From assembly GCA_018105865.1 (NCBI GenBank), contig CM030851.1:8968828-9032827 (forward strand): DNA of 64,000 nt, read 5' to 3'. The notes beneath the pieces are model-generated. The model was given only the letters and a program-made list of their open reading frames with translations. It had not been told where the DNA came from and did no database searches. The translations under genes were made by a program, and so were the position numbers. Shown one piece after another: positions 25,001 through 38,635 of the stretch (within the stretch, counting starts at the first letter, position 1; each line of letters begins with the position of its first letter). Origin of the DNA: Metaphire vulgaris (lineage: Eukaryota > Annelida > Clitellata > Crassiclitellata > Megascolecidae).

Positions 25001-28000
25001 CAGTTAGTGCTGGAGTGTTTCATAGTTGCACAAAAGAAAGCAGATCATCGTAGAAGATACCAAAGACATTCAGATATGAAAGTGAAAAGGTTATCAAAAA
25101 ATTCCCGGTCATTCATTGTTAAAGCAACAGTAGCAGGCAGCACAAGCAACAGGTAAAACAGGCTTCAGCCATCAAGTACCTTCGCACGAACGTCTACGGG
25201 AGTTATACTGAAAGCCGCTGTCGCACATGCGTGTGCATCTGTAACTTCCAACTGTGTTGGAACACATGTGCGCAAGATCTGGACAACCTTTTGACTCACA
25301 TTCATTGACATCTTACAAACATCACAGAAAAGGTATCAACCAAATTAAACTCTATGAAAGAGAGTATAACACCTAAGGTTTCCTAAACTATCAAATATAC
25401 CAGCACAAAGCAATTTTGTCATTCATGCATCTAATGGACATCTACTGAAGCATGAGCACTAGTACAGTATATCTGCAAAGGAGTTTCACCAAATAATTAT
25501 CAAAATTATAAAATAAATTGTCTCTTTACAGGTACTTAAATTCAATTGATGTTAACGTTCTCCTTGTTTTGTGAAATATTACATAGCCAATTATGGAAGT
25601 TCCTCTTGATCCTTGATCATATGTACAATAGTGATTATGTAATAATGTGACATTATAGATTAACCAACTATCGGGATCCTAGGACCCCTTAGGTTAATCT
25701 TGTTTGTTTCCTTATGCTCATGGTAATGTCAATTTGTCTTTAGTTAACTATGAACATTGTAATATCTTTTTCATTTTTTCACTTTAATTAAGTATATATA
25801 TATTTTTTTGTAATCGGATTGATGATTACTGTCTGCTTTACTTTGGAAATAAATTCAATTCAATAATAACCTGGGAATTAACTCAAAGGATCATTCATGT
25901 ATCAGTTACTGCAAACCACATTATGTTTTTCCTATTATTAAGATCTGATGTTAAAATCTAGAATGTTTAAGATGGCTGAATAGTGATAATATTTTTCTTT
26001 CCAAGCAAAAAGCCACAATAAGGGTGCTTTTTGTTTCTACTGCATTCTTTAGTGAACCTTAATTTTACAATCAGATTTGTCCCTCAATAGACTGGGCTGA
26101 ACCTCTAAAAGTACATTCAGCACGCCGTCGGACTGAATTTACATTTCATTATATTATGGGCAGCATTTGAAAGAAGCTTTCTGACATTTACATATACATA
26201 TGAGAAAATTGCTGCGACTGCAAAGCAAAATCTTTAAAGTCTAAAGGTCTACCAAACAAATTATAAACTAGGTAACAGACAAAAAGCAATGAAGATTCTT
26301 GAAGGAAACTATTACAGCTATCAGCTTAAGAGTATTCCAAAACATGAAGTATAGACAGGCACCATAGGACTTTTCTTTACCTATACATTCAGGTGTTCAT
26401 AATATTCAATTGCAAAGATGAAATGGAGAGAAATTTTAGACCGGAAAATTCTCCTGTGTGTTACCCCTTTCATGATGCTGAAAAATGCTTTGATTGCACC
26501 AGCTAAAACAATTATTGAAAGTATTTTAGGTAAATGTTTGCTTTGAGAACCATGATTCCAGTGATTGTTTTATAAATGCCGATGCTATCAATTTGAATAA
26601 TATTTTTATAACCAAAGAAACTTTGTTTGAAAGTTATCAGTTCTTGTTTATTTTATGAATACATACCTGATGAAATTAGGCCAACTATCGGGTGAAATGC
26701 TAAAGAATTTTTACAAACATCAGTGCATACATGCTTCATATGGCGCATGTTAGTTGGTGGCTTCAAATACTATAAAACTGTCAATTTCACCGCATCAAAA
26801 ATTGAAAGATTTAGATAGATAATCAAGATGAAACTGTCATATCAATTCTTGAAATCTGAGTAAACTGTAGTGGTGGCAAAATCGAATTTGACTGCATAAA
26901 AACAATGCCAAATACTCAAAGAGAAGTCATACAAACAGACCTTCACACTGTCCTGAATGACGACTATATATAAATCCAGTGCCACAATTTAAATGTGAGT
27001 TGTGGCCGTTTCCTGACGGTGTCGACGAATCAGATTCATCGTCAGGACGTTGGTCGGCGACTTCTCCTTGGCAGTGGTAACTGCCTTCGCTGTTGACGCA
27101 GATCTGTCCGGGACCACAGATCTGACGATCACTACATTCGTTTACGTCTAGATTAAAGAAAAAAGTTGCACGAGTGGATGGTAACCAGCTCACAGCTACA
27201 AGAACTAGAAAATTATTTATGTCAAAATTATACAGTGTTGGCTACATTAAAGATAGATGGACAGAAAAGCAACAGCATGTATGAAACTCGGCTGACATGG
27301 GGCGCGGACATTATCCCCCCGGACATTATCCCCCCGGCAAAGAAGTAATGAACTATGTAAATCAATATCATAGATCTTAATTTTAAAAGGTATTTATTGG
27401 TTATCTGATGCCATGGCTGCTGTCAGTATCGTTTAGGGTTAGTGTTAGTGTCTGGTTTATGGTGTGGGTAATGATTATAGTCAAAGTCCATAGAGTAAAC
27501 AGATGGGGGATTATGTCCGGGTATGTCACTTTCTCGGGTGTACCGGGGGGGGGGATAATGTCTGGGGGGAGAATGCCCTACACCCAGTGACATACCGGTA
27601 TACCTTTGCTGAAAGCCAGAGAGATCTAAAAGATAAATTCAGGATTCAACAGCAATTTGTGCATGCAACTCATGTCCTTTCAAAAGGAGATTTAATCGAG
27701 CTATTGAAAGTATTTTGACCATTGTCAAGCTAAAATATTCTGACTCTTTCATGTTAGAAGTGATCAGCAGCAAAAGACAAAATACTTGACAATATAGAAG
27801 ACTACATACACACAGGAATGGAAGCACTTTAAGCCAATGCCCAGAGCAATAGAACCAAAGTGCTACATAAATTGAAACAATGAAAATGTAAAAATATGCA
27901 ACAGTAGTCTTCATATACAATCTTACCAATGCATATTAACAGAAACTGGTTCCATTCAAAGCCAGGGAGACAACCATGACTGCTGTGCGTTGGACCCTCG

Positions 28001-30839
28001 CAAACGTATCTTCCATCTGTATTTCTGCAACGCTGGTATGCAGTGCATCGATGATTTCCCAATGCACATTCATCTATATCTGCAAACCAAAGATCAATGA
28101 ACATAAATTAAAGTGCTAAAGTATTTTGTGTACACAAAATGTACACAAAATGCCCTGTAATCTATACTTATAATATCAAATTCATTATTTCTAAGACAAT
28201 GTTGACAGTGGGGCAGTAGTCAATTTTTCAAGAAGGCAATAGAGTCAGACCAATCCTGCTCTCAGATTTTCTAACTCAAGCAGTAGTCAGCAAATATTTT
28301 CCACCTCCACTGGGGAGTTTCCCTCAACCAATTAGGCTAAGTCTCCCAACAAACTCCAGCAAAATAAACAATGGGCATAGGGTTCCCATAGGCAAAGACA
28401 AAGACAATTTTAAGTGCTATACCCTCTTATTCAAAACTGGCACAGCTATGGCATGGCAGCATTCAATATGGTGGAGGGTGGAGGCTTAACTCCCCACTGG
28501 TCATTTCCAACCCTCAGTTGAAGTCAACACTTTTGATATTTAGCTGTCAAAACCCATACTGGAGGTGGAAATGTTTTGGATGGGTGTATTCCAGCAATAG
28601 ACCCCTTAAATTGACAGGACTGACAGTGGCCATCCTCGGGTCTGCGAACTGGGGTCCATTGAGCTGTTAATATCACAGCATCAATTAATGCTGCAACAGC
28701 AAATTAACGTAGCTGTATCAACAAGCAAATTTGTTAATTAAATAAGTACTGACATCAACTTCTGGTTACTTCAAATGCATAGAGAGTTCATTTCTAAGTG
28801 TGATTACCAAATTTCATAGCTGTATCACCCAGCAAACTCCAATTACAGCATTTAATTGATGCTTTGGTGTTAACAACCCAATGGACCCAAGTTCGCGGAT
28901 CCGAGCATGGCCACCGTCAGTCCTGTCAATTTAAGGGGTCAATGATCCCGGCCCCACTGCTTTTTTAAAGATCGAACACTGGGGAGTAGTGAACACAGGC
29001 CAAAATCCAAGACTCTCCAGTGAGGGCACATGTAGTACAAATCATGGCAAGAAATACCATTGTTCAACAGCCAGAACTAAGTATAAGAAACAGAATAACT
29101 GTATAAATACCCTTGCACTTTCTTCCATCTTCATCCAGTGCATAGCCATCAAAACATGAACATCGTATTGTGTTTCCAGAGTCATTACAGTGGTGTTGGC
29201 ATGGGTTGTTTAGTGTACATCTTCCACCAGTTGAAGCTAAAATATCCCAACAGCATTATTCACACACAGAAATATTTAAAACTATGTGGTAAATTCCTCA
29301 AATAAAAACTGGCTCAAATGAAAAATAATCAAGTTCCTGTAGAGGTTTGGACAGCTAAAAGAGCCCCTAGGGTAAAACAAACACGTGCGTGTGTGTGTGT
29401 GTGTGTGCACATGCATAGTAGGCACACAATGTTATACTAGATCCAACTCAGATTTACAGACAGGAGGTACCCTACATTCATAGGGCAATAAATTTTACCA
29501 TGTCCTTTGAACACCAGCCACACCTAGGAGGACGGGTGATCACCACGAGCCCAGGCTGCTCTGCTATTGGCAAGATATAAGTTTCTAGTTAGCAAATGGA
29601 GGTAGAGGAGACATGAATAAGTAGCTAAGTAAGTAAAATCTGTATATTTCCATAGCACTTTTGAAAGCAACTACCTTCAAAAGCAAGTACCTTAGTAGCT
29701 GCTTACATCAGTCAGAGTGGGAGTGAGAAAACAGCAAGGCAGACCAGAGAATACATAGCCTATAGAATAGCTAGAAGGTTCAACAAAACTGCCTTTATCT
29801 TTCGAGACAGCATCTAGAGTGTCCAACGTGTCATTAAATTGCTTTGGTCAAACACAGATGACCAGTGAAAATATGCTCCTGAGCTGGATATAGTACAAAA
29901 TGACAAGAAGTGCATACTTACAATCTTGCACACAAGTTCTCTTGTCTGAATGCAATGTGAATCCGTCGTGACAGGCGCATTCGTAACTACCAGGGGCATT
30001 TATGCAGATATGAGCACACAGCTGCCCAGGAAACTTGGAGCATACGTCGAGGTCTTTGTCTGAAATTAAGACAGAACATTTTAAAAACGGAAAACGCTTT
30101 TTTATGACAGATTAAAAGTACAAGACTCACCAAGATTCAATTTTTCTGCTCACCTTGGTCAACAATGAACACATGCTTTGACAAATATTAGCAGACATGC
30201 TCTTGGTAAAAATACCTAATTTAGACTGTATCTTTGTGGCTCCATCATGTTGTACAGCATTTATATAAAATAACCAGATTAGTGGAGCATATATTGCAAG
30301 CCTGAATCAGTGATATCCTCCACATCACCAAACACACTGTCCTAAAGTATAAGGATGTGCTGCTGAGTATCAGGCAATTCAACAGCAACACACATGATAG
30401 GACTAAAATAAGCAAGAAGTAAGTAAGTAAGAAAAAACTCATGAGTTTCTATAGTGCTTTCAAAAGCAGGTACCATAGTAGCTGTTTATTCCCAAGTGCC
30501 TAATCTACAGTTGAGAAATAGCTCTATATCTGAAGCCGAGTGGTCAGCCGGGAAAGGTCAATTTCAAAGATCAGTCAGAGTGGGAATGGGAACAAGGGTT
30601 CCACAGTTATAATAAGGCAAGAGCTTGCCTCTTAAACTTCAGACAACCAATGAGCACCTTGCCAGAACTGGTTCTATGCTTTACAACCACCCTCAGAGGT
30701 TGCATGAGACAGTCATTGCCATTACACCATCACATGTCAGAAGTTAACATCTGCCACTCCCAGGCAGGGATATCTCCTGTGTGTACATGTCTAAACTCCA
30801 AGTATATACTCTGTACAGTGACTCATCATGCCAAAATGG

Positions 30840-30915
<76 letters not shown>

Positions 30916-31684
30916 TGTGTGTGTGTGTGTATATATATAACAACTGGTTTTATGGAAACCATATGTTGCTTCCATTATGACCATACCACAGCTAAGTAAG
31001 ATGAATTGGTAATTTCTATAAGGAAAATTCCACAATATTTTTAAAATTGAAGACCTTCAGCACCACCGAAGAATTTGCACCAGGCAGGCAATGACTGTTT
31101 CTGTTTATCATCCATCAAGAGAAACAAAGAATTATTTGGAAAACTTTCCTACTTGGTTGTGCTGTGTGCCATTGACTGATGACCTGGGCATTAAGATAAG
31201 CACCATATAAGTTTATTGATTGATTAATTGATTGGCAGAGTGAGTGAGTAATTGAATGATTGATTGAGACATTTTCCAAATCTCCACATTTACCAGGCAA
31301 TCACTGATTCACTGCAAATGAACTGCCATTTGCAGGGCTTCACATTTTTCGTCAATGCAATACAACTATTACTACTGTAATACTTCTGCACACTGCTTTG
31401 ACTTGTAAAAATACACGTAATAATCAACAACAAGTGCAAATTAATCAGCATTCTGTGCCATCGATGATTTTTAGTTCACTGTGAGAATCAAACACTATAC
31501 TAGAAACACTAAAACTAACAAATGAGCCACGAGGCATAAAAAAGATGCTATAGCTATCATCACCATAACCAGATAGTCACTATAAGTTGATACCTTTTGA
31601 GATTTAAAACAGGTTATATATGGTAGTAGTAATAGTAGTAGCAGTAATAGCAGTAGTAGTAATAGCAGCAGCAGCAGTAGTAGC

Positions 31685-31752
<68 letters not shown>

Positions 31753-33401
31753 CAACAGCAGTAGAAGTAGTAGTAGTAGTAGCAACAGCAGTACTAGTAG
31801 TAATACCTTCTTCAGTTGCTGGAGTTGATGGAGATGTTGGTTCCAGTCTGTCATTCCTTCCAGTGTTACAACAGTCTTGAAACACAGCATCACAAACAAG
31901 ACTAAACCGGTCCTTGAAATTTGAACATGTCAGCCCTGCTTCATGAGCGGTGATACCAAGATCACAACAATTGCAGCACACCTAAAATGCAATACAGTTG
32001 AACCCATAACTAGCAACCAAGGACAGATACAGAGTGTTTTTAAATGTTTCTTTCTGTTTTGTCAAGAAACGTCTCAGGGTGAGTCAGGGTCACGGATGAC
32101 ATGGTCTGAATCATCAGCAGAAAATACTGGGACTCTGCACTAGGGTTGCCAGATCTCCCGTATTTTATGGGAGCTCCCATATTTCAGCCCGTCTCCTGCC
32201 TCCTTAGGACTTGTTTGTAATATTGATTCACTACATGCAGATGAAGCAGTGCATTGAACCAGTGTTGTTTATTGCTTTTTCCTAGTCTATACCGTACTCT
32301 ATAGTACTGTAGTGTAGTATAGCTCAAGCCATAATAATTCACAATGAACTGGACCGTGGAGTGGGCACATTTGATTGCGGAAACAATCTCCCAAACAATC
32401 TCCCGTATTTCGACTTTGGATATCTGGCAAACCTACTCTGCACTAGTCACAGCTGAGGGAGTTTGTGTCACTCTCCCAAATTCATTGCTGGACTGGCACT
32501 CTATCATTCTGGAACTCAGGCTTAGTCACTGGCATTTAGGTATTGTGGTGCACTATAAATTGTCATGTTGATATAAAAAATAAGATCAACCAGTGGCACT
32601 CCAGGATTTTGCAAGTGGGGGGAAGTGTGTTGGGTGGCAACTTCTAAGCATGGGAGCCATCCATTTGTTGATATGTATGTATGTAGTAGTAAGTATAGGG
32701 TCCCAACAGAGGGCAACTGGGGCAGCAGGCATTCAATAGGAGGGCACAAGCCCCACAAGTGAAGCCGCCACTGATAACAACAATTATGATAATGACAGCA
32801 AAAACTACAACAACAGCAATAAAAATAACGATAATGATAATGCTCACTCGTGCATCCTCACTACCAGGGCGACTTTCCAGCCCCTCACAGCTGCGTCTGA
32901 CCTTTGCGCTCTGCTTTCCCTGAGTGCATTGCTTTTGCTGTCTCTCGTTTAGACAGCAGACCTGGATAAGACCGTTGCAGTTAGCTCTGTCATTCGGATG
33001 AATGCCCTGAACAGGCGATGTATATGTCGTACAAGACTCTCGATTAGTGACAAACCATCTTCGTCCAATGTCACAGCATTTGTCAAACACGTCGGGAAGA
33101 GAACCTACGTACACAATACGCAGATTATCAAGTACGGTACCAAAATCAGGGCATTGTATGACTGCATAACGCCCACAATGCCACCATTTAAGCATATGCT
33201 CTGCTGATTTCAACTTTCTTCTTAAATGATGCAATAGCTGCTTAAAACATGTTGGCCATTAGGAGAACTGCTTAAAATGGGTGGCTACTGGTTGTTACTG
33301 CTGTTAAGAGTTAAATAACAATGCATATTCAGAAAATAGATCACAAACAAAATGTTAAATGACAAAAGAAGCAAAGTGAAATACATTTGTCACACATTAT
33401 A

Positions 33402-33433
<32 letters not shown>

Positions 33434-36400
33434 AGTAATAATAATAATATTAATTATTATTATTATTTTTAGTATTATTTTTATTATTATAACTTTACTT
33501 TGCATTAACTGCAGCCAAAAGACAATCACAAACCAATATACAACCAGACCAAAGTAAAACAAAGGAGACAAGAAGAAACCAACACAACACAATGCAAATA
33601 GAGCCATTACAACCTAAGGAAAAAAACAAAGCTTTACAATAAAAATTTAGACTACTTTTTGGGCATGGCAAAGGCCAAAGTCAAGGGCACTTTAACAAAC
33701 GTCACTTTAGGAGATGTTAAACAAGTCAGTCTTTAAGTTCTTCGTGAATAACATAACAGGGTTAGATTTTTAACGTTCTCAGGCAATGAATTCCATAGAA
33801 TTGAATTGCCACGTGATCGTGATCTATCGCTGAACTTTGCAGTTTAGGCCATGTCACACACGTCACATGTCACGACCCACACATTTGAAAAATTACTTCC
33901 ATAATAATCAAGAGAATCACAGCAGGTATCACCATATTAGAGTATTCGTCTGCAAAAATGTTAAGCGAAGAAAGGAATTAATTGAGTTATACAGAAAATA
34001 TTGTTATACTGTTACATCTACAATGCAAGGCAATGAAAATCAGCAGACATGGTGGAGAAATGAAAATAATCATTGATGGAGTGGAAATAGAACAGGTAGA
34101 AGAATTCTGCTATCTTGGAAGCCTGCTTGATGAAAACGCAAAGTGTCATAAAGAAATAAGGAGAAGAATTGCCATGGGGAAAGAAGCCTTTATGAACAGA
34201 AGAGAACTACTGAGAAGGAATTTTAATCGAAATCTGAAAAAACGATTGGTCAAAACACTGATCTGGCCAGTGACACTCTATGGATCAGAAACTTGGACGC
34301 TCAGAAAGGAAGACATAAAGAGATTAGAGGCATTCAAAATGTGGATCTGGCGAATAATAGAAAAAATTAGCTGGACGGAAAAAATAACAAACGAAGAAGT
34401 CTTGGAGAGGGTAGAAGAGAAGAAAAGCCTAATTAACACTATTCGTACAAGACAAAAGAAGTGGATAGGTCATGTTCTGAGAGAAGAATCAAACCTACTA
34501 AGAGAAGTACTGGAAGGAAAGATGAATGGGAAACCACAGACAGGGCGACCAAGGACATCGATGCTGGAGGGGATGTTCGACAATACGGAAAAAAACAAGT
34601 ATTCAGCTCTGAAGATAAAAGCTCAGGATAGAGAGGAGTGGCAACACTGGAGTATGAAACCTGTCCTTGAACAGAGCACATGAAGAAGAAGGAGACTACA
34701 CTGTAAGTTAGCCTATGTGAAAACCACTGCATAAGATTAAATCAATTTGAAGCAAAATACTCCTAGTGTCATTTTAGTAATGTGCATGCATCTATGGGGC
34801 TGTCCTTTAATTATGTCAACAATTTTTAGGCAATTTTTGACCCCTCCCCCTGTCAACAACTGTCAACTTTCAGTTACCCCCTCCATAATTACGTCAAAAA
34901 CTTTGGACCCCTCCCCCCAAGATCAATGACAGGTCCCAATATAACAAGGTTACCGGTATTATTTTTGCGGTGATTACCATTTTTCTCTTTTTTGCTCATC
35001 GAGTGTCAAAATGTGGTGGTGATGACCTTTTTTGCCATGTTTTTTCCATTGTAATAAGTAGTATTCCACGAAATTTCCTATTTTTTGATTATTTGTAAAA
35101 AGTAAAATTGTTGATGTCAACTTCTCTTGCCCTCCCCCTGTCAACAATTGTCAAACTTTTTCAAACACCCTCTCCCCTAAATTGTTGATGTAATTAATGG
35201 ACAGCCCCTAATGAATCATCTAGGCAATGGTCATTTGATGGTCAAACCAGTTCCAACTGAGGAAAATACCATCAGAACCAGATGGCCTATCAATGCAAGG
35301 CATTGATTTGAAGTAAGAAAGCGTATCATACATGTAGAATGGTCAGCGATTACAGAACAAATAGCACAGAAAATATTGTTGTTCTTGTTTTCCTCTTCTT
35401 CAAGATACTCTTCCTTTTTTCAAGACAATCTCCACTCTTTCTCATGATATTATGTCTGAAGTACATTAGCTTCCTATTTTTCCATGTCAACTAGACTCAG
35501 AAGTCAAATACTTGACTCTGGCTTCAACGATATCCTTAGTCCTTACCAAGTCATTTCAATTACTAATGATGCAGCTTCAGTTGGATTGCATACATTTGGC
35601 TAACACAAACTCAGGATGAAATGAATCATTGGTTAACCAGAGCTTTCTACTTGTCACAGGTGGTCCTGGGTTAAGACATGTCATTTCATTTGGACATATC
35701 AGACTAAACAAGTTTCTACCAAAACATGAAACTGCTTAAGAAACGGGTTGGTGGAATCAGAGGATGTAAACAGAAATTTTTAGTGCAGAGTGGTGGACAG
35801 ATGGAATGGATTGGACGAGAGGATAGTAATGGCTACTAGTGTGGATGATTTCAAAATAAATCTTAGTACTATAGGCAGTGTTGTAATTACTTTGTCCAGT
35901 ATTTAAGAAAGTATTGAAATACCCATTAAAAATTAAGTATTTACCAGTAAATAGCAGTTCAGTACCATAGAGTATTTGGATGTATTTCAGAAATGTACAT
36001 ACTTTAGATCTATTGCAATTTTCATGTGCAAGACTTTTTACTATTTTGTCAGATGTCACAAAATACAAATATAAACAGCCCAGCCTGTTAGATGCATTGC
36101 GCCCCATGACATGTTTGTTTTTTTAAGTAGGCCTACATTGACATTGTTAGAAATAATTTTAACTAATGCTTCTTTACACATAAATGCGGTTGTGGCGAAT
36201 CATGTGTCAATTACATTATCAAGTATTTTAAAAAGTATTTAAAACTTATTTGCCAGTATTTAAATACTTAGCTTAATACTTAAGTATTTAAATACTTAGC
36301 TTAACACTTAAGTATTTAAATACTTACAATACTTAAGTATTTAAATACAGTATTTAAATACTTACTTAATACTTAAAACATAGCGGTTCTCACACAGGGC

Positions 36401-36446
36401 AGACCCTCCTGAACCACTTTAAACCTTGCTATTTTATATATTTTGC

Positions 36447-36522
<76 letters not shown>

Positions 36523-37726
36523 TAACACGCGAATAATAGGAATTTATGTAAAAATGATTTTGTAGAGTGCGCTCAGTTGGCATGGGGTGGCTTTCCTTCA
36601 AGCCATTGCCTATATATATATATATATATATTGTGTGTGTGTGTGTGTGTGTGTTGTGTTGTAATATGGCCAACTATTTCTGGTCCCACAAGTTAATAAT
36701 AGGATTTACTGCACTTTCTTTAGTGCAGAGGAAAATCTGCCGGCATTCTCTGTGGGTGAGCTCATAGCCAGAAGGGTCTCCTGTTACATGCTCATCCATA
36801 ATATGATGACTAATGCATGGGTATTACCAACACCCGGCAGCAACTGGGTCGGTAAAGGCAAAAGTGCACCCAAAGATGTCTATGACCCAACTTCTCTCTC
36901 ATCCAGAGATAATGCATATCCTCATTTTCCGTCTAAGTAATGCATTCAGTATATACTGCTACATACTTAGGCATTTAACGAGAATCTTTAAAATTTTCAG
37001 TTGTGACTGACCCTAAAATCTCACAACTTATATTAATATGTATGTACAGACTACAGACCCGCTGAGAGAAATTCCGGGCCCCTGTGCAGAATGGCCGGCG
37101 GGCCCCCAAAAAATTTGAAAAATTGCTGATGACCCTTTTTTTGCTTGTCATTGGTTTAACCCAAATTAACCGAAGCGAAGTCATGTTGCAACTCTCAAAA
37201 ACTAGTGATGACCTTTTTTCTTGTCGTTCTTTTTCACACTCAGTAGCGTCATTTCACACTTTTCTTCGGGGCGAGATAATTTTTTGGCCAAATTTTGACA
37301 AATTATGGGCAAATTTTTGGCAATTATAGGCAAATTTTAGTAAATTTTTGGACCAATTTTGGCAATTTTGAAAATTGTTGACATTTTTGGGTAAATTTTG
37401 GACAATTTTTTATACATTTCACATTTATTTATTTACTTAATACATTATTTCTTCATTTTCCTTGGGGGGCCCGCCCTGCCCCTCACCCAAATGATGCCCC
37501 TGTTCACACTGTTCATTTTGATGCTATTGATGTCCTCAGGTCCGGGCCCCCCTTTTACGCGCTGGACCCCCTTTCTTTAGGTTTATTATTGGTATTATTG
37601 TTACCGTAATTATGCATATTCATCATCGGCCCGGGCCCCCTCCAGACTGCCAGGCCCCTGTGCATTTACCCCCCTGCCCCCTCTCGCCGGCCCTGTGTAT
37701 GTAAGTATGTATGTCTGCATGCAAGA

Positions 37727-37787
<61 letters not shown>

Positions 37788-38566
37788 TACATATATATAC
37801 TCATTTACACATATGATACTCATGGATTTGACCTTTCTTATGTCTACTGATATGCATGCTAAATTTCCAGGAATTGCTGAGCTACTAGCATAACACATTA
37901 CCTACCCGGTGCTACTAATCCTCTTCCTTCTCTTCCTGACACACCTCTGTTTTATCTTAACTCTTTCTCTTGATATTTTTACTGCACATGATATTTATAT
38001 GACATCTGGAAAAATAAAATGTGAAATACATTTGGAAAATAGGAGAGGAGATTTGATTGAGACATAAAAATACTGATAAATAAAGCGGAAATGCCAGCTG
38101 AAAGGTTTTCCACAACAAAACAGCATTATGGAACCGAGACAAACATTAAACTGCATTTTTTTTAGTGCAAGAGTGGTAGATAGATGGAAGAAATTGAATG
38201 AGAAGACAGTAATGGCTGCTAGTGTAAATATTTTAAAATAAACCTAAGTTCTATAGGATACTAGAGTAGTCTTGTATAGCTATTATAATGACTATAGATA
38301 AAGTATTGTGGCAGTTATACAGCATCTGAATGAGGCATTTATGACTTTGTTTAAAAGTTTTTTTATTTGTAGACGCAAAGACAAAAAGACAAAGAAGGAG
38401 AATACAGGAACAAACCTACTAGAGAACAAAAATGAGATTACCGGTACTGGTATACAGCAAGACCATAATGGGGGAAACAAATTCAAACAATGCAGTTCTC
38501 ACACAGGGCCACAGGGCAGACCCTACTGAACCATTCCAAATCTTCTTCTTGTTGTTGTTATTGTTA

Positions 38567-38635
<69 letters not shown>

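Noticed and set aside
31495..31899. Poly-Leu, poly-Thr and poly-Val ORFs
   Set aside because: These come from the (AGT)n microsatellite. Only the exon 3 part of the Thr frame is real coding sequence.
32848..32867. Earlier donor CCTG|gtagtg for fibulin exon 2
   Set aside because: It leaves phase 1, whereas exon 3 needs phase 0. The later CGA|gtgagc fits and is a better donor.
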